Assembly: GCA_018607135.1 (NCBI GenBank)
Contig: JABBCA010000098.1
Span: 1 to 64,000, forward strand
DNA from: Opitutales bacterium
Lineage (GTDB): Bacteria; Verrucomicrobiota; Verrucomicrobiia; Opitutales; Coraliomargaritaceae
DNA length: 64,000 nt
Direction of reading: 5' to 3'
Made by a program: the position numbers and the translations under genes. Shown one piece after another: positions 1-9,351 of the stretch. The stretch's first letter is position 1, and every line of letters begins with the position of its first letter. The notes under the pieces were generated by a model that did no database searches, was not told the origin of the DNA, and saw only the letters and a list, made by a program, of their open reading frames with translations.

Positions 1-119
1 GATTCCTAAGATAAGATTTCCCTTGAGAGTCCAGGAAGACCACCTGGTTGATAGGCCGCATGTGTAAGTTCAGTAATGGATTAAGCAGAGCGGTACTAAT
101 TACTCGATAGTGTTTGCAC
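1..119 (+). rRNA. 23S ribosomal RNA, 3' end (partial)
   Basis: The first ~119 bases match the conserved 3' end of bacterial 23S rRNA: the GTTGATAGGCCG helix, TGTGTAAG, and GGTACTAAT followed by the closing strand. The 5' part lies outside the window. The exact 3' end is estimated by comparison with known 23S ends. A 5S gene follows after a ~130-base spacer, as expected for an rRNA operon read left to right. Confidence 0.9.
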
Positions 120-251
120 TGCTAAGTTTCTCATTAAAGAGTATTCGTTGATGTAGTTTTTAGTTCTATATTACTCGCCGTGACGGTGACTGTAAATTTT
201 AGCCAACAATGGCATATGTTTGATAACCTCCATATGTTCTAGGCAACTCAC

Positions 252-369
252 TCTGGTGACCATAGGTGAAGGGAAACACACGTTCCCATCTCGAACACGC
301 TCGTTAAGCCTTCAACCGCCAATGGTAGTGCCACCCCGCTGTGGTGCGAGAGTAGGTTATCGCCAGTAT
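252..369 (+). rRNA. 5S ribosomal RNA
   Basis: The sequence shows the 5S landmarks in order: TCTGGTGACCATAG at the 5' end, GGGAAACACACGTTCCCATC, TCGAACACG, GTTAAGCC, GAGAGTAGG and the closing CGCCAG, which pairs with the CTGGTG near the start. Length is about 118 bases, normal for bacterial 5S. It lies downstream of 23S and is followed by a strong terminator. The ends are accurate to a few bases. Confidence 0.93.
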
Positions 370-372
370 TAT

Positions 373-407
373 GACCCTCAGTTCCCAAAAGGAGCTGAGG
401 GTCTTTT
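373..407 (+). terminator. Rho-independent terminator of the rRNA operon
   Basis: A 13-bp stem (GACCCTCAGTTCC with GGAGCTGAGGGTC, one G-T pair) with a short CAAAA loop is followed by TTTT. It begins a few bases after the 5S 3' end. Confidence 0.85.
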
Positions 408-776
408 GCTGCCTGTACTCCACACCCCATGCTCATTATTAGCTAATAGCCTAAATTTCTGGGAGCCTCATCTCAGTGTAGGGCTCTATAGCAACCGTTG
501 ACTTTATCTGACAGAATTAGGCTAAACGATCGTAAGTTCTAAAAATCACAGATAAACAGCGATAGATGTAGGAAATGAGTGATCTAAATTCGTAATTAAT
601 TGTGAGAATCCGCGTCAATCTCTAGTTAAATTAATGACCACTATCAATCGCAGGATGCTATTGAGCGCTCGATCCTTGAGCCATTTGGAGGTATTTAGTC
701 GATAGTTACGCAGTTTTTTTATACAAACAGAATACATAGTTCTGTGCGCTAGCGTCAGCATCTCGTGACTAGGTAC
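408..776. other. No gene recognised between rRNA operon and glgE
   Basis: This stretch is A+T-rich and has no convincing coding frame, RNA gene or repeat. The open frames here are short, have no recognisable product and overlap the rRNA or the terminator of glgE. Confidence 0.6.
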
Positions 777-806
777 ACAAAAGCCGCCCAAAATTGAGCG
801 GCTTAG
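777..806 (-). terminator. Terminator after glgM-glgE
   Basis: Read on the minus strand, AAGCCGCTC and GGCGGCTT form a stem around an AATTTTG loop, followed by TTTTG. It lies about 25 bases after the glgE stop codon and fits termination of the minus-strand operon. Confidence 0.7.
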
Positions 807-831
807 AAAATGAAACTTCCCTGAGGTCTTT

Positions 832-2796
832 TTAGCCAACTATCTGGAAGATGTGCGCTACACGCTTATTTGGATCTAACTCTAAGTAAGGACTGTTGCC
901 GTTCCAGATGTATTCCTTTTGACTGTCAAAGTGGTCGCGTAGAACAAGCGTGCCATTTTCTGGAAGTCCAAGTTCTGCCATCGGAAGGTTAAGTGTGCCG
1001 ACCTGTTTATTGAACCAATCCATATTCACAATGACGATGAAACGGTCGCTTTTGTCGAAGTTTTCTTTAATATAGGCGATGAAATTGGAGTTGGAGCATG
1101 GAATAAAGCGAATGTTGAATGTGCGCTGGAAGGCGGGATGCGTGTTTCGCATGCCGTTAATCAACGCGATTTCATTTTTGATGTTACCCGGCTGATCCCA
1201 GTCCCAAATTTTGAGTTCATACTTTTCGCTGTTGTTATTCTCTTCTTTGCCTGGAAAAGGCTCATTATCAAGAACTTCGTAGGATGGCCCATAGATGCCT
1301 ATATTTGAAGAGAGTGTTGCAGCCAGGAGATAACGACCGATGTAGGTCGCCCGATTTCCATTCTGTAAATCTTCGTGGAGAATATCTGGAGTATTTGGCC
1401 AGAAGTTTGGATAGAAGTATTCTTTAGTCTCACTTTGTGTCAGTTCTTCCACGTATTCTTGTAGCTCTGTTGCGTTATTCCGCCAAGTGAAATAAGTGTA
1501 ACCATGAGTGTAGCCACCTTTCGCCAAGTATTGCATGCGCTTTGGGCGAGTGAAGGCTTCAGCTAGAAAGATTACTTCGGGATGCTTCGCTTTGATATTA
1601 AGCACGCACCAACGCCAGAACTCCATCGATTTGGTGTGTGGGTTGTCTACTCTGAAGACTTTGACGCCATGCTCGATCCAATAGTCGAAGACGCTCTTTA
1701 ATTCTTCCCATAAGTTTTCCCAATCATCAGTTTCGAAATTAATTGGGAGAATGTCCTGATACTTTTTTGGTGGATTTTCGGCATACTGAACGGTGCCGTC
1801 TGGGCGCCAGCGAAACCATGATGGATGCTCTTTCACCCATGGGTGATCGGGAGCGCATTGAAATGCGATGTCCAGTGCGACTTCCATTCCATGTCGATCG
1901 GCTTCGCCGAGGAACCAATTGAAATCATCGAGTGTGCCGAGTTCTGGAAGGATCGATTTATGGCCACCTTCTGCAGCGCCAATCGCCCAAGGGCTACCCA
2001 CGTCCGTGGCGGATGGCGTCAGAGTGTTGTTCTTTCCCTTTCGGAATTCACGTCCAACAGGATTGATAGGGGGGAAGTAAATGATGTTGAACCCCATGCG
2101 TTGAATTTCAGGCAGACGCGTTGCGGCATCGTGGAATGTTCCGTGGGTAACTCCGTCATTGACGCATGAGCGGGGGAAGAATTCATACCAAGAGCTGAAA
2201 GCTGCACGGTCGCGTTCGACGAGCATCAATGAGCGTGCGCTCACAGTTTCCCATTCACGTGCTGGATATGCACGCGCGATGCCGAGCACATGCTTGCTGT
2301 AAGCTAGGGTAATGCGTTGGTGCATATCGGCTTCGGAATTTCCCAGGAAGCTGGCCCATTGTTTGAGCTGTTTCGCGTCCTTTTTGGAGGCGCGTTTGGC
2401 TGTTTGCTCCAGTAGTTCAGCTCCGATCTTACATTCGATATCCACTGGTTGGCCTTCGGCGTGTTTCTTTTTGAAACCTTCATACCAACTGCCGTAGTGA
2501 TCAATAACCCCCGCTACTTCATACTCGTAAAGGCCAATCTCACGTGTTTCGAAGTTGGCAGCAAATTCATCGTTACCGAGCGCTAGCATCGGAAGGTAGT
2601 CCCAGTTTTTTGTGCCCATTTTTCGAATACGCAGATCGACAGTGAGAAGATCATGGGAATCGGCAAAGGCGTGCGCTTTGAAGTTTATCCAATCACCTTG
2701 AATACGCTTAAAGGGATTACGTCCGCCATCAATTTGAGGAGAGAGGTGGTCGATGACCACTCGTGCCTGACCGTTTGATTTAGAGAGTAAAGACAT
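832..2796 (-). CDS. glgE: GlgE: alpha-1,4-glucan:maltose-1-phosphate maltosyltransferase
   Basis: GlgE moves maltose from alpha-maltose 1-phosphate to the non-reducing end of an alpha-1,4-glucan, releasing phosphate; it is a cytosolic GH13_3 enzyme. The 654-residue length is normal. An N-terminal beta-rich domain (about 1-200) leads into a GH13 barrel. The nucleophile is seen in FRVDNPHTK (Asp384) and the acid/base in FLAEAFTRP (Glu413), both in the form typical of GlgE rather than ordinary amylases. The conserved YEFFPRS segment is near residue 204. It starts 23 bases after the stop of the glycogen synthase gene (2820-4031), so the two form an operon, closed by the terminator at 777-806. The pairing with a GlgM-type synthase means the M1P donor can be made locally. 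Confidence 0.93.
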   Translation of the reverse strand: MSLLSKSNGQARVVIDHLSPQIDGGRNPFKRIQGDWINFKAHAFADSHDLLTVDLRIRKMGTKNWDYLPMLALGNDEFAANFETREIGLYEYEVAGVIDHYGSWYEGFKKKHAEGQPVDIECKIGAELLEQTAKRASKKDAKQLKQWASFLGNSEADMHQRITLAYSKHVLGIARAYPAREWETVSARSLMLVERDRAAFSSWYEFFPRSCVNDGVTHGTFHDAATRLPEIQRMGFNIIYFPPINPVGREFRKGKNNTLTPSATDVGSPWAIGAAEGGHKSILPELGTLDDFNWFLGEADRHGMEVALDIAFQCAPDHPWVKEHPSWFRWRPDGTVQYAENPPKKYQDILPINFETDDWENLWEELKSVFDYWIEHGVKVFRVDNPHTKSMEFWRWCVLNIKAKHPEVIFLAEAFTRPKRMQYLAKGGYTHGYTYFTWRNNATELQEYVEELTQSETKEYFYPNFWPNTPDILHEDLQNGNRATYIGRYLLAATLSSNIGIYGPSYEVLDNEPFPGKEENNNSEKYELKIWDWDQPGNIKNEIALINGMRNTHPAFQRTFNIRFIPCSNSNFIAYIKENFDKSDRFIVIVNMDWFNKQVGTLNLPMAELGLPENGTLVLRDHFDSQKEYIWNGNSPYLELDPNKRVAHIFQIVG

Positions 2797-2819
2797 CTAA
2801 AGAAATTAAAAATGAAGGA

Positions 2820-4031
2820 TTAGGAATTGTTCTTAATGAGAGACGCGTAAAGTTCGCGAGTTTGTTCGGCAATGCTTGTCCAGCTGAAGAGATCGACCGC
2901 GCGCTTGCGGCCGGCTTTAGCGAATCGTTCACGCTTTTCGGGATCTTCCATCAAGCGGTTGACGTTGTGGGCTAAGTCCTTCGCGAATGAAGTCGGGTGG
3001 AGTGGTGCGAATGGGCTTTCACTCTGTTGTGCGACGGGCACGAGGAAGCCAGTTTCGTCGTGGACGACTACTTCGGGGATGCCGCCGACTGCGGAGCCAA
3101 CGACTGGTGTTTCACAGGCCATCGCTTCGAGATTAATGATACCGAATGGTTCGTAAATGGATGGGCAACAAAAGACGGCCGCACCCGAATAGAGCTGGAT
3201 GATGTCGGTCTTATTAACCATTTCGTCGATCCAATAGACGCCTTCGCGTTCTTTTTGGACCGCATCAACGGCTGCTTTCATTTCGGCAGCAATTTCTGGG
3301 GTGTCTGGCGCTCCTGCGCAAAGCACGACATTATAACCTTCGTGCATATACTTGATCGCTTCAACGAGGTGGATAATGCCCTTTTGGCGTGTGATGCGGC
3401 CTACAAAGAGCACAAATGGTTGATCACTAGGCACTCCAAATTTAGTGAGTGCTGGAGTCGGGTCGACGTTTTTATATTCTTCGGTGTCAATGCCGTTGTA
3501 AATGACATGCACCTTATCAGGCGAGACGTTAAAGTGCTTTAGTATGTCCGTCTTGGTGCCTTCGGATACGGCGATCACCGCATCTGCCATTTCAAGCGCG
3601 GTCTTCTCGACCCAACAACTGAAGTCGTAGCCGCCTGAGAGCTGTTCGCGCTTCCATGGGCGAAGGGGTTCGAGTGAGTGACCTGTGATCACTAGAGGAA
3701 TGCCATAGTTGAGCTTAGTCATTATGCCAGCCATATGGGTATACCATGTGTGGCAGTGGACGACGTCAGCTTGATTGCCGTCAGCGTTAAAAGAGATCGC
3801 GCGTTGCGAGCTCGCCATAATCGAGTGTAAGTGCTTGGGTGCACCAAAGTCGTCAGTGCTGACAGGGTAGCCTTTTACGCTTAACGGCTTATTGTCGTCG
3901 CTTTGATCCCCGAAACAGCGAACATCCACATTAATGAGCTTTGCGAGCTCTCGGGTCAGGTATTCGACGTGCACGCCGGCACCGCCGTAGTTGTATGGTG
4001 GGTATTCGTTGGTGTAGATCAGAGAATTCAT
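2820..4031 (-). CDS. glgM: GT4 glycogen synthase of the GlgM type (maltose-1-phosphate-forming)
   Basis: This 403-residue GT4 glycosyltransferase resembles the actinobacterial-type GlgA/GlgM group, not the longer GT5 synthase of enterobacteria. Visible features are the N-terminal Gly-rich NYGGAGVHVEYLTREL, HCHTWYTHMAG, TGHSLEPLRPWK (His118), the donor-site GRITRQKG (Arg212, Lys217) and the GT4 E-x7-E signature EPFGIINLE (Glu294, Glu302). In mycobacteria GlgM condenses ADP-glucose with glucose 1-phosphate to give maltose 1-phosphate, the substrate of GlgE. The downstream glgE, 23 bases away, supports the same role here. A plain ADP-glucose glycogen synthase activity is the alternative and cannot be excluded by sequence alone. 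ATG start at 4031. Confidence 0.85.
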   Translation of the reverse strand: MNSLIYTNEYPPYNYGGAGVHVEYLTRELAKLINVDVRCFGDQSDDNKPLSVKGYPVSTDDFGAPKHLHSIMASSQRAISFNADGNQADVVHCHTWYTHMAGIMTKLNYGIPLVITGHSLEPLRPWKREQLSGGYDFSCWVEKTALEMADAVIAVSEGTKTDILKHFNVSPDKVHVIYNGIDTEEYKNVDPTPALTKFGVPSDQPFVLFVGRITRQKGIIHLVEAIKYMHEGYNVVLCAGAPDTPEIAAEMKAAVDAVQKEREGVYWIDEMVNKTDIIQLYSGAAVFCCPSIYEPFGIINLEAMACETPVVGSAVGGIPEVVVHDETGFLVPVAQQSESPFAPLHPTSFAKDLAHNVNRLMEDPEKRERFAKAGRKRAVDLFSWTSIAEQTRELYASLIKNNS

Positions 4032-4148
4032 ACGGGTCGTTGTTGGTAATGAGCGAGTCGAAGCCGCTATTATAGTTACAGAACCCTTCTTATAAATCGA
4101 GAGTCGCGATATGTCTCAAGGATTTTCGCACGGACGACTACGTGTCAT

Positions 4149-5120
4149 TCACGTATGATCTTGAACAAATTCGACCGCTCTTTGCTCCGCCCAGTATTCA
4201 TTTTCGTCTTGGAACTGTAGAAAGCCCATGTGTCCGCCTGTTGCTGGCGCTTCGAAGTGAAAATAAGGGTGGTCGGCTGCGACCTCTGCAGGAAAGCATT
4301 GGGGCGTTAAGAATGGGTCGTTTTTTGCATTCACCAGCAGGGTGGTCACCGAAATGTTATTGAGCACATTGCCACAGCTGCATTTCTGCCAATATTCTTC
4401 GGCACTTGCGAAGCCATTGAGTGGGGCAGTGTAGTGTCCGTCAAATTCTCGAAAGGTGCGCATTTGATCGAGCGCGTGATTCTCTATTTGATTCGGAAAC
4501 TGCTGTATTTTGAGGCGAACTTTCGTGGTGAGTGTATTGAGGAAGCGTCGCATGTAGATGCGGTTTGCAAAGCTTTCGAGTTGTTTTGCGCTACTGGCGA
4601 GGTCGGTCGCTACGGAAAATGCCACCGCACTCTTGATCTTTGGGGAGACATGATCACCGAGATCGCCGAGATACTTTAGCGTGATATTTCCGCCAAGGCT
4701 AAACCCGACCAGTGCGATCGTCTCGTAATGATCCAGTTGCATTGCATGGTGGATCACTGCGTCGAGATCATGACTTGAGCCGCTATGGTAAGAGGTGAGT
4801 AAGCGGTTTGGCTCACCGCTACAGCCACGAAGATTCCAGGCTAAGCTATGCCATCCTTTTCGTTGGAACGCGCGTGCCATTCCACGCACATATTTGCCAT
4901 TCGAGCTCCCCTCTAAGCCGTGTGTGATAATGACGAGCTGTTTTGAGCTTTCCTTGCGCTGCCAATCCAAATCTAGAAAGTCGCCGTCTGGCGTCTCAAT
5001 TCGTTCTCTCTCGTAGCTGACCACCGGTAATGGGCGAAAGAGCGTAGGGAAAATCGTTTGCACATGTCCATGGCTCAATGCAAATGGCGATCGATAGCTA
5101 GACTGCTCAATTAGTGGCAT
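4149..5120 (-). CDS. Alpha/beta-fold hydrolase, YheT family
   Basis: A 323-residue alpha/beta hydrolase of the YheT/EMB8-like family (COG0429), a cytosolic esterase-like group whose natural substrate is not established. It shows THGLEGSSNGKYVRG (oxyanion region), the nucleophile elbow GFSLGG (Ser141), the acid residue in KNDPFLTP (Asp268) and the catalytic histidine in GGHMGF (His297). The opening SPFALSHGHVQTIFP is typical of the family. It is transcribed in the same direction as glgM but about 120 bases upstream of it, so joint transcription is possible and not required. Confidence 0.88.
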   Translation of the reverse strand: MPLIEQSSYRSPFALSHGHVQTIFPTLFRPLPVVSYERERIETPDGDFLDLDWQRKESSKQLVIITHGLEGSSNGKYVRGMARAFQRKGWHSLAWNLRGCSGEPNRLLTSYHSGSSHDLDAVIHHAMQLDHYETIALVGFSLGGNITLKYLGDLGDHVSPKIKSAVAFSVATDLASSAKQLESFANRIYMRRFLNTLTTKVRLKIQQFPNQIENHALDQMRTFREFDGHYTAPLNGFASAEEYWQKCSCGNVLNNISVTTLLVNAKNDPFLTPQCFPAEVAADHPYFHFEAPATGGHMGFLQFQDENEYWAEQRAVEFVQDHT

Positions 5121-5173
5121 AGAAAGTCTTTCGTCGTTTGCATTGAGCTTAAAAATACTTGATCATTAGTGCC

Positions 5174-5590
5174 ATGAACAAGTCATTCATCCCAGTCTTA
5201 TTTACAATCACAGTTCTCGCTTTATTCACCGCATGTGAAAAGAAAAGCGATACGCAAACCAACGAGCCTGCTTCTGAAGAGGCTTCTAGAACTCAAAAGG
5301 TTGTTGACGAAGTCAAGGAGGACCTCAGAGAAGTGGCCGCAAAGGCGGAAGCTGAAGCGAAAGCAGTGGTTGAGTCGGTTAAGGACAAGGGTGCGGAGCA
5401 AATCGAGGTCGCAAAAGAAAAGTTGGTTGAAATTAAGGCTGATGCATCTAAGGAAATAACGGACTTGGTCGAAGTCGCGAATGAAGAAATCGAAGAGGCT
5501 GGCGCGGCGTTAAAGGCTGCTAAAGAAGATGCCTCACATTCTATAAATAATTTCTTAAATTCAGATAACACCAAAGAAAAGAATCAGTAG
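5174..5590 (+). CDS. Small Lys/Glu/Ala-rich lipoprotein
   Basis: The ATG at 5174 gives a 138-residue protein with a lipoprotein signal peptide: MNKSF, a hydrophobic stretch, then the lipobox LFTAC, with Cys about 21 as the lipidation site. A TTG five codons upstream is possible but unnecessary. The mature part is highly charged and alanine-rich (repeated KAEAEAKA, VEVANEEIEEAG type segments), predicted to be a long helix or coiled coil. No enzymatic domain is seen; similar proteins are usually annotated as hypothetical or apolipoprotein-like. It converges with the methyltransferase-like gene and the two coding regions overlap by 7 bases at their 3' ends. Confidence 0.75.
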   Translation: MNKSFIPVLFTITVLALFTACEKKSDTQTNEPASEEASRTQKVVDEVKEDLREVAAKAEAEAKAVVESVKDKGAEQIEVAKEKLVEIKADASKEITDLVEVANEEIEEAGAALKAAKEDASHSINNFLNSDNTKEKNQ

Positions 5591-6228
5591 TCGTCGTTTT
5601 CTTCTTCGATCTTTTGGTAAATGCAAATGTCTTGGTCGCCGTAGTAGGCGACTAAGATCGCCCCCTCACCCGCAACGGCATCAAAAAGTTTGAGCATCAT
5701 GTCTTGCTCTCCAGGCCATGGGTAAACGAAGAACAGGTCAATCTCTTCGATATCGATATCCATACCATCATAGCGCGTCGGGTAATCGCTGGAATAGCTG
5801 TCGTCGCGGACGATGTCGTGCCCGCTGAGTGCATCGTAGATGATGTAACCCTCAGGAATGTAGCTGATTGTTAAGAACTCTGCGTCGATTCCTTCGTCGG
5901 CCAAGAGTGCTTCTGCTTTTTCGACTAGTTGAGGTTCTATTTCAATCCCGCTTGCGTCGTAGCCTAAGAGCGCAGCAAATGCGGTGCCGACTCCGAATCC
6001 GCTGCCCCATTCTACGAAGTTGATCCCCTGTGGGAGCTGTTGCTTGGTTACGTATTTGAGAGCTGAATACACTTGCGCAGGTTCGCTCGGAACGTAGCGA
6101 GGGAAGCGCTTGTTTAATTTCTCGTCGTAGAACTCATCGCAGCGTCGGTCGGCTTCTGTGATAAATGCTTCGACTTGCTTCGGGAGGTCGCTGGCAACGG
6201 CTTCGTATGAGAGCTGAATGTAAGCCAT
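5584..6228 (-). CDS. Class I SAM-dependent methyltransferase-like protein
   Basis: Starting at the ATG at 6228 (MAYIQLSYEAV), the protein has 214 residues. It contains a Rossmann SAM-binding motif I, VEWGSGFGVGT, then GIEIEPQLVEKAE as the acidic motif after the next strand, so a methyltransferase fold is likely. Substrate is unknown. The C-terminal tail is very acidic (EEENDDY). The start lies 5 bases after the moeA stop, so it is probably co-transcribed with and translationally coupled to moeA; a longer upstream start would overlap moeA. A role linked to molybdopterin is only suggested by position. Confidence 0.65.
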   Translation of the reverse strand: MAYIQLSYEAVASDLPKQVEAFITEADRRCDEFYDEKLNKRFPRYVPSEPAQVYSALKYVTKQQLPQGINFVEWGSGFGVGTAFAALLGYDASGIEIEPQLVEKAEALLADEGIDAEFLTISYIPEGYIIYDALSGHDIVRDDSYSSDYPTRYDGMDIDIEEIDLFFVYPWPGEQDMMLKLFDAVAGEGAILVAYYGDQDICIYQKIEEENDDY

Positions 6229-6233
6229 AAGTT

Positions 6234-7439
<1,206 letters not shown>

Positions 7440-7486
7440 GTGGATTGTTCGTGCATAGCGTGGGCCGATACGTTTTTAAAGACTCA

Positions 7487-8491
7487 ATGGTAAAAGATCT
7501 TTTAGGGCGGGGGCTGACCGATTTGCGAATATCGCTGACGGATCGCTGCAATTTACGTTGCACCTATTGCATGCCAAAGGAAATCTTTGGTGCAGACTAC
7601 GTGTTTTTAAAGAAGAAAGAGTGGCTGCGATTTACTGAGTTGGATGATCTGGTTGAGGGTTTTGTAAAACTTGGAGTGCGTAAAGTTCGTTTAACTGGAG
7701 GTGAGCCTTTATTACGTCCAGGGCTCGCTAAGTATATTCATGGGTTGAAGTATTTGCATCAGATTGAGGATGTGGCTTTGACTACCAATGCTTTGCGACT
7801 TGCTGAAAAAGTGGGTGAGTTGAAAGAGGCGGGTTTAGATCGGGTCACCGTGAGTCTGGACGCACTCGATCCTGAGATCGCGGGGCGAATGAATGGCCGT
7901 GGTATTGCACCCAAGTCGGTGCTTGCCGGTATTGAAGCGGCGCAGAAGGAGGGCTTCCACGTGAAAGTGAACATGGTGGTCGAGCGAGGGGTGAATGATT
8001 GCGAGATCCTGCCGATGGCGCGTTATTTTAAAGAGCTCGGAGTGACTTTACGGTTTATTGAGTTTATGGATGTCGGAAATCATAATGCGTGGGCGATGGA
8101 ACGTGTGGTAAGTGGTCGAGAGATTTTGGAGCAGGTCCAGTCTAAGTTTGAAGTGGAGCCCGTAGATCTGACGTCGAATACGGAAGTGGCGAAACGCTAT
8201 CGCTATACGGATGGATCTGGTGAATTTGGTTTGATTACCTCGGTGACGCAGCCCTTTTGTGGCGGGTGCTCACGTGCACGTATTTCAGCGGATGGAAAGC
8301 TCTACACGTGTTTATTCGCGAGCCAGGGGCTGGATTTGAAAACGTTTATGCGAGCTAAAGGCTATCACAAATCAAAGCTCTTTGACTTACTCGCAGAGCA
8401 CTGGGGGCAACGCAAAGATCGTTACTCGGAATTAAGAACTGAACAGTCTGAGCCTCGCGAAAAGGTTGAGATGTCCTACATCGGTGGGTGA
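7487..8491 (+). CDS. moaA: GTP 3',8-cyclase MoaA (radical SAM)
   Basis: MoaA converts GTP to 3',8-cyclo-7,8-dihydro-GTP, the first committed step of molybdopterin synthesis. The ATG at 7487 gives 334 residues, the usual size; a TTG 14 codons upstream would extend it without conserved sequence and reach almost to moeA. The radical-SAM cluster motif is DRCNLRCTYCMP (Cys21, 25, 28), SAM-binding TGGEPLL follows, and the C-terminal cluster uses CGGCSRAR...YTC. It ends in YIGG, the C-terminal di-glycine that is functionally important in MoaA. It is divergent from moeA, so both may share a control region. Confidence 0.95.
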   Translation: MVKDLLGRGLTDLRISLTDRCNLRCTYCMPKEIFGADYVFLKKKEWLRFTELDDLVEGFVKLGVRKVRLTGGEPLLRPGLAKYIHGLKYLHQIEDVALTTNALRLAEKVGELKEAGLDRVTVSLDALDPEIAGRMNGRGIAPKSVLAGIEAAQKEGFHVKVNMVVERGVNDCEILPMARYFKELGVTLRFIEFMDVGNHNAWAMERVVSGREILEQVQSKFEVEPVDLTSNTEVAKRYRYTDGSGEFGLITSVTQPFCGGCSRARISADGKLYTCLFASQGLDLKTFMRAKGYHKSKLFDLLAEHWGQRKDRYSELRTEQSEPREKVEMSYIGG

Positions 8492-8494
8492 GCC

Positions 8495-8808
8495 ATGAAA
8501 GAGCCGTCCGATTCTATCGTATCTAGAGTAACCGCTTTGTTTTGGTTGAAGGCTGTAGGATCTACGCTAGTCATCGCTGTGTTTTTTGTCGCGTATTTTT
8601 ACGTGATGAACTACCCGCTGTGTGACGTATATGGGATGCCATTGCTTGCGCCAGATTTATGGACTCCTGTAGTGCCATGGACGGCTTGAGCGTATTTTTC
8701 GCTGTGGGTCTATATTTGTTGTGGTGCGTGTTGATCGTGCTCTCAGCGATGACCACTAAGCAGCATGTTTTGGTCGATGTGCTCTGCGGTGCTTGTTGGG
8801 TGTGGTAG
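8495..8808 (+). pseudogene. Remnant of a PAP2-family membrane phosphatase gene
   Basis: The first 64 codons (MKEPSDSIVSRV...) encode a hydrophobic segment and VYGMPLLAPDLWTPVVPW, resembling the N-terminal part of PAP2/inositolphosphotransferase-like membrane proteins. The frame then hits TGA at 8687-8689. In the same frame AYFSLWVYI continues the expected next helix, and after a further stop and a frameshift VLIVLSAMTTKQHVLVDVL follows, which matches the C-terminal PAP2 motif (S/T-T-K-Q-H-x-x-x-D-V). The ~100 or more residues expected between the two pieces are missing. So the gene carries stops and an internal deletion. It starts 3 bases after moaA. The family assignment rests on motif recall. 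Confidence 0.68.
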
Positions 8809-8853
8809 TCTTCTGGCTGAACGAATAGGTCGCTCGAAGGGCGAATTTTGGTA

Positions 8854-9306
8854 TCAGTCGCTAATTTGGTTCAAACGACAGACTCGCTTAAACAGGGTGT
8901 AGCGCCAACGGATGCCGAAAGTGAGTCTGATGTTAGCCGCGACGATGGCGTGGTCGAGTAGTAGTTTGTCGAAGCGCTGACGTTCTACTTGGTCGGTGTA
9001 GTCGAGGTGAGGGATGAGCCCTTTAGCAAAAAATATTGTGCACACTTTTAGAACCATCGGGAGTTCCGAACTCAGCTCCAAATTTTTGCACAAATCCTGC
9101 GGTTTCGATTTTTCCCAGACTTCACTGTCCTTAGACTGTCGAGTGCCATTCGGCAGAAGCGACTCGCCAATGCGCTATTTGGTAAAGTCCGAAGTTTCGA
9201 TGATTCGCACTTTGAGTTCCGTTTGTGCGAGTGCAGCGCTGGCACAACTGCCTGCGGGGCCGCCTCCTATGATGAGGGTATCGATGAGTGTTTCAGCTGG
9301 TGACAT
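8854..9306 (-). pseudogene. Remnant of a second FAD-dependent oxidoreductase (halogenase-like)
   Basis: From the ATG at 9306 on the minus strand the frame reads [20 protein letters not shown], an FAD-binding dinucleotide fold, then an in-frame TAG directly before RIGESLLPNGTRQ, a motif of flavin-dependent halogenase-like oxidoreductases. Downstream a frame change gives GFVQKFGAEFGTPDGSKS, then another returns to the original frame for GLIPHLDYTDQVERQRFDK, and the gene stops at 8854 after ~150 codons. Family members have roughly 400-550 residues. The stop, two frameshifts and the 3' loss mark it as decayed. The neighbouring intact gene belongs to the same broad family. Confidence 0.8.
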
Positions 9307-9351
9307 GCGTTTCTTGTTTGCCTATAATGGTGAGTTGCTCTGTGTAGAGGT

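Noticed and set aside
220-501. 93-codon frame over the 5S gene
   Set aside because: It lies across the 5S rRNA and its terminator.
615-839. 74-codon frame between the rRNA operon and glgE
   Set aside because: It overlaps the glgE terminator and stop codon and has no recognisable product.
2997-3542. 181-codon frame opposite glgM
   Set aside because: It is fully antisense to a strongly supported gene; the translation has no family features.
8854-9093. 79-codon minus-strand frame as an independent small gene
   Set aside because: It is a fragment of the decayed flavoprotein gene, whose other parts are readable in neighbouring frames.
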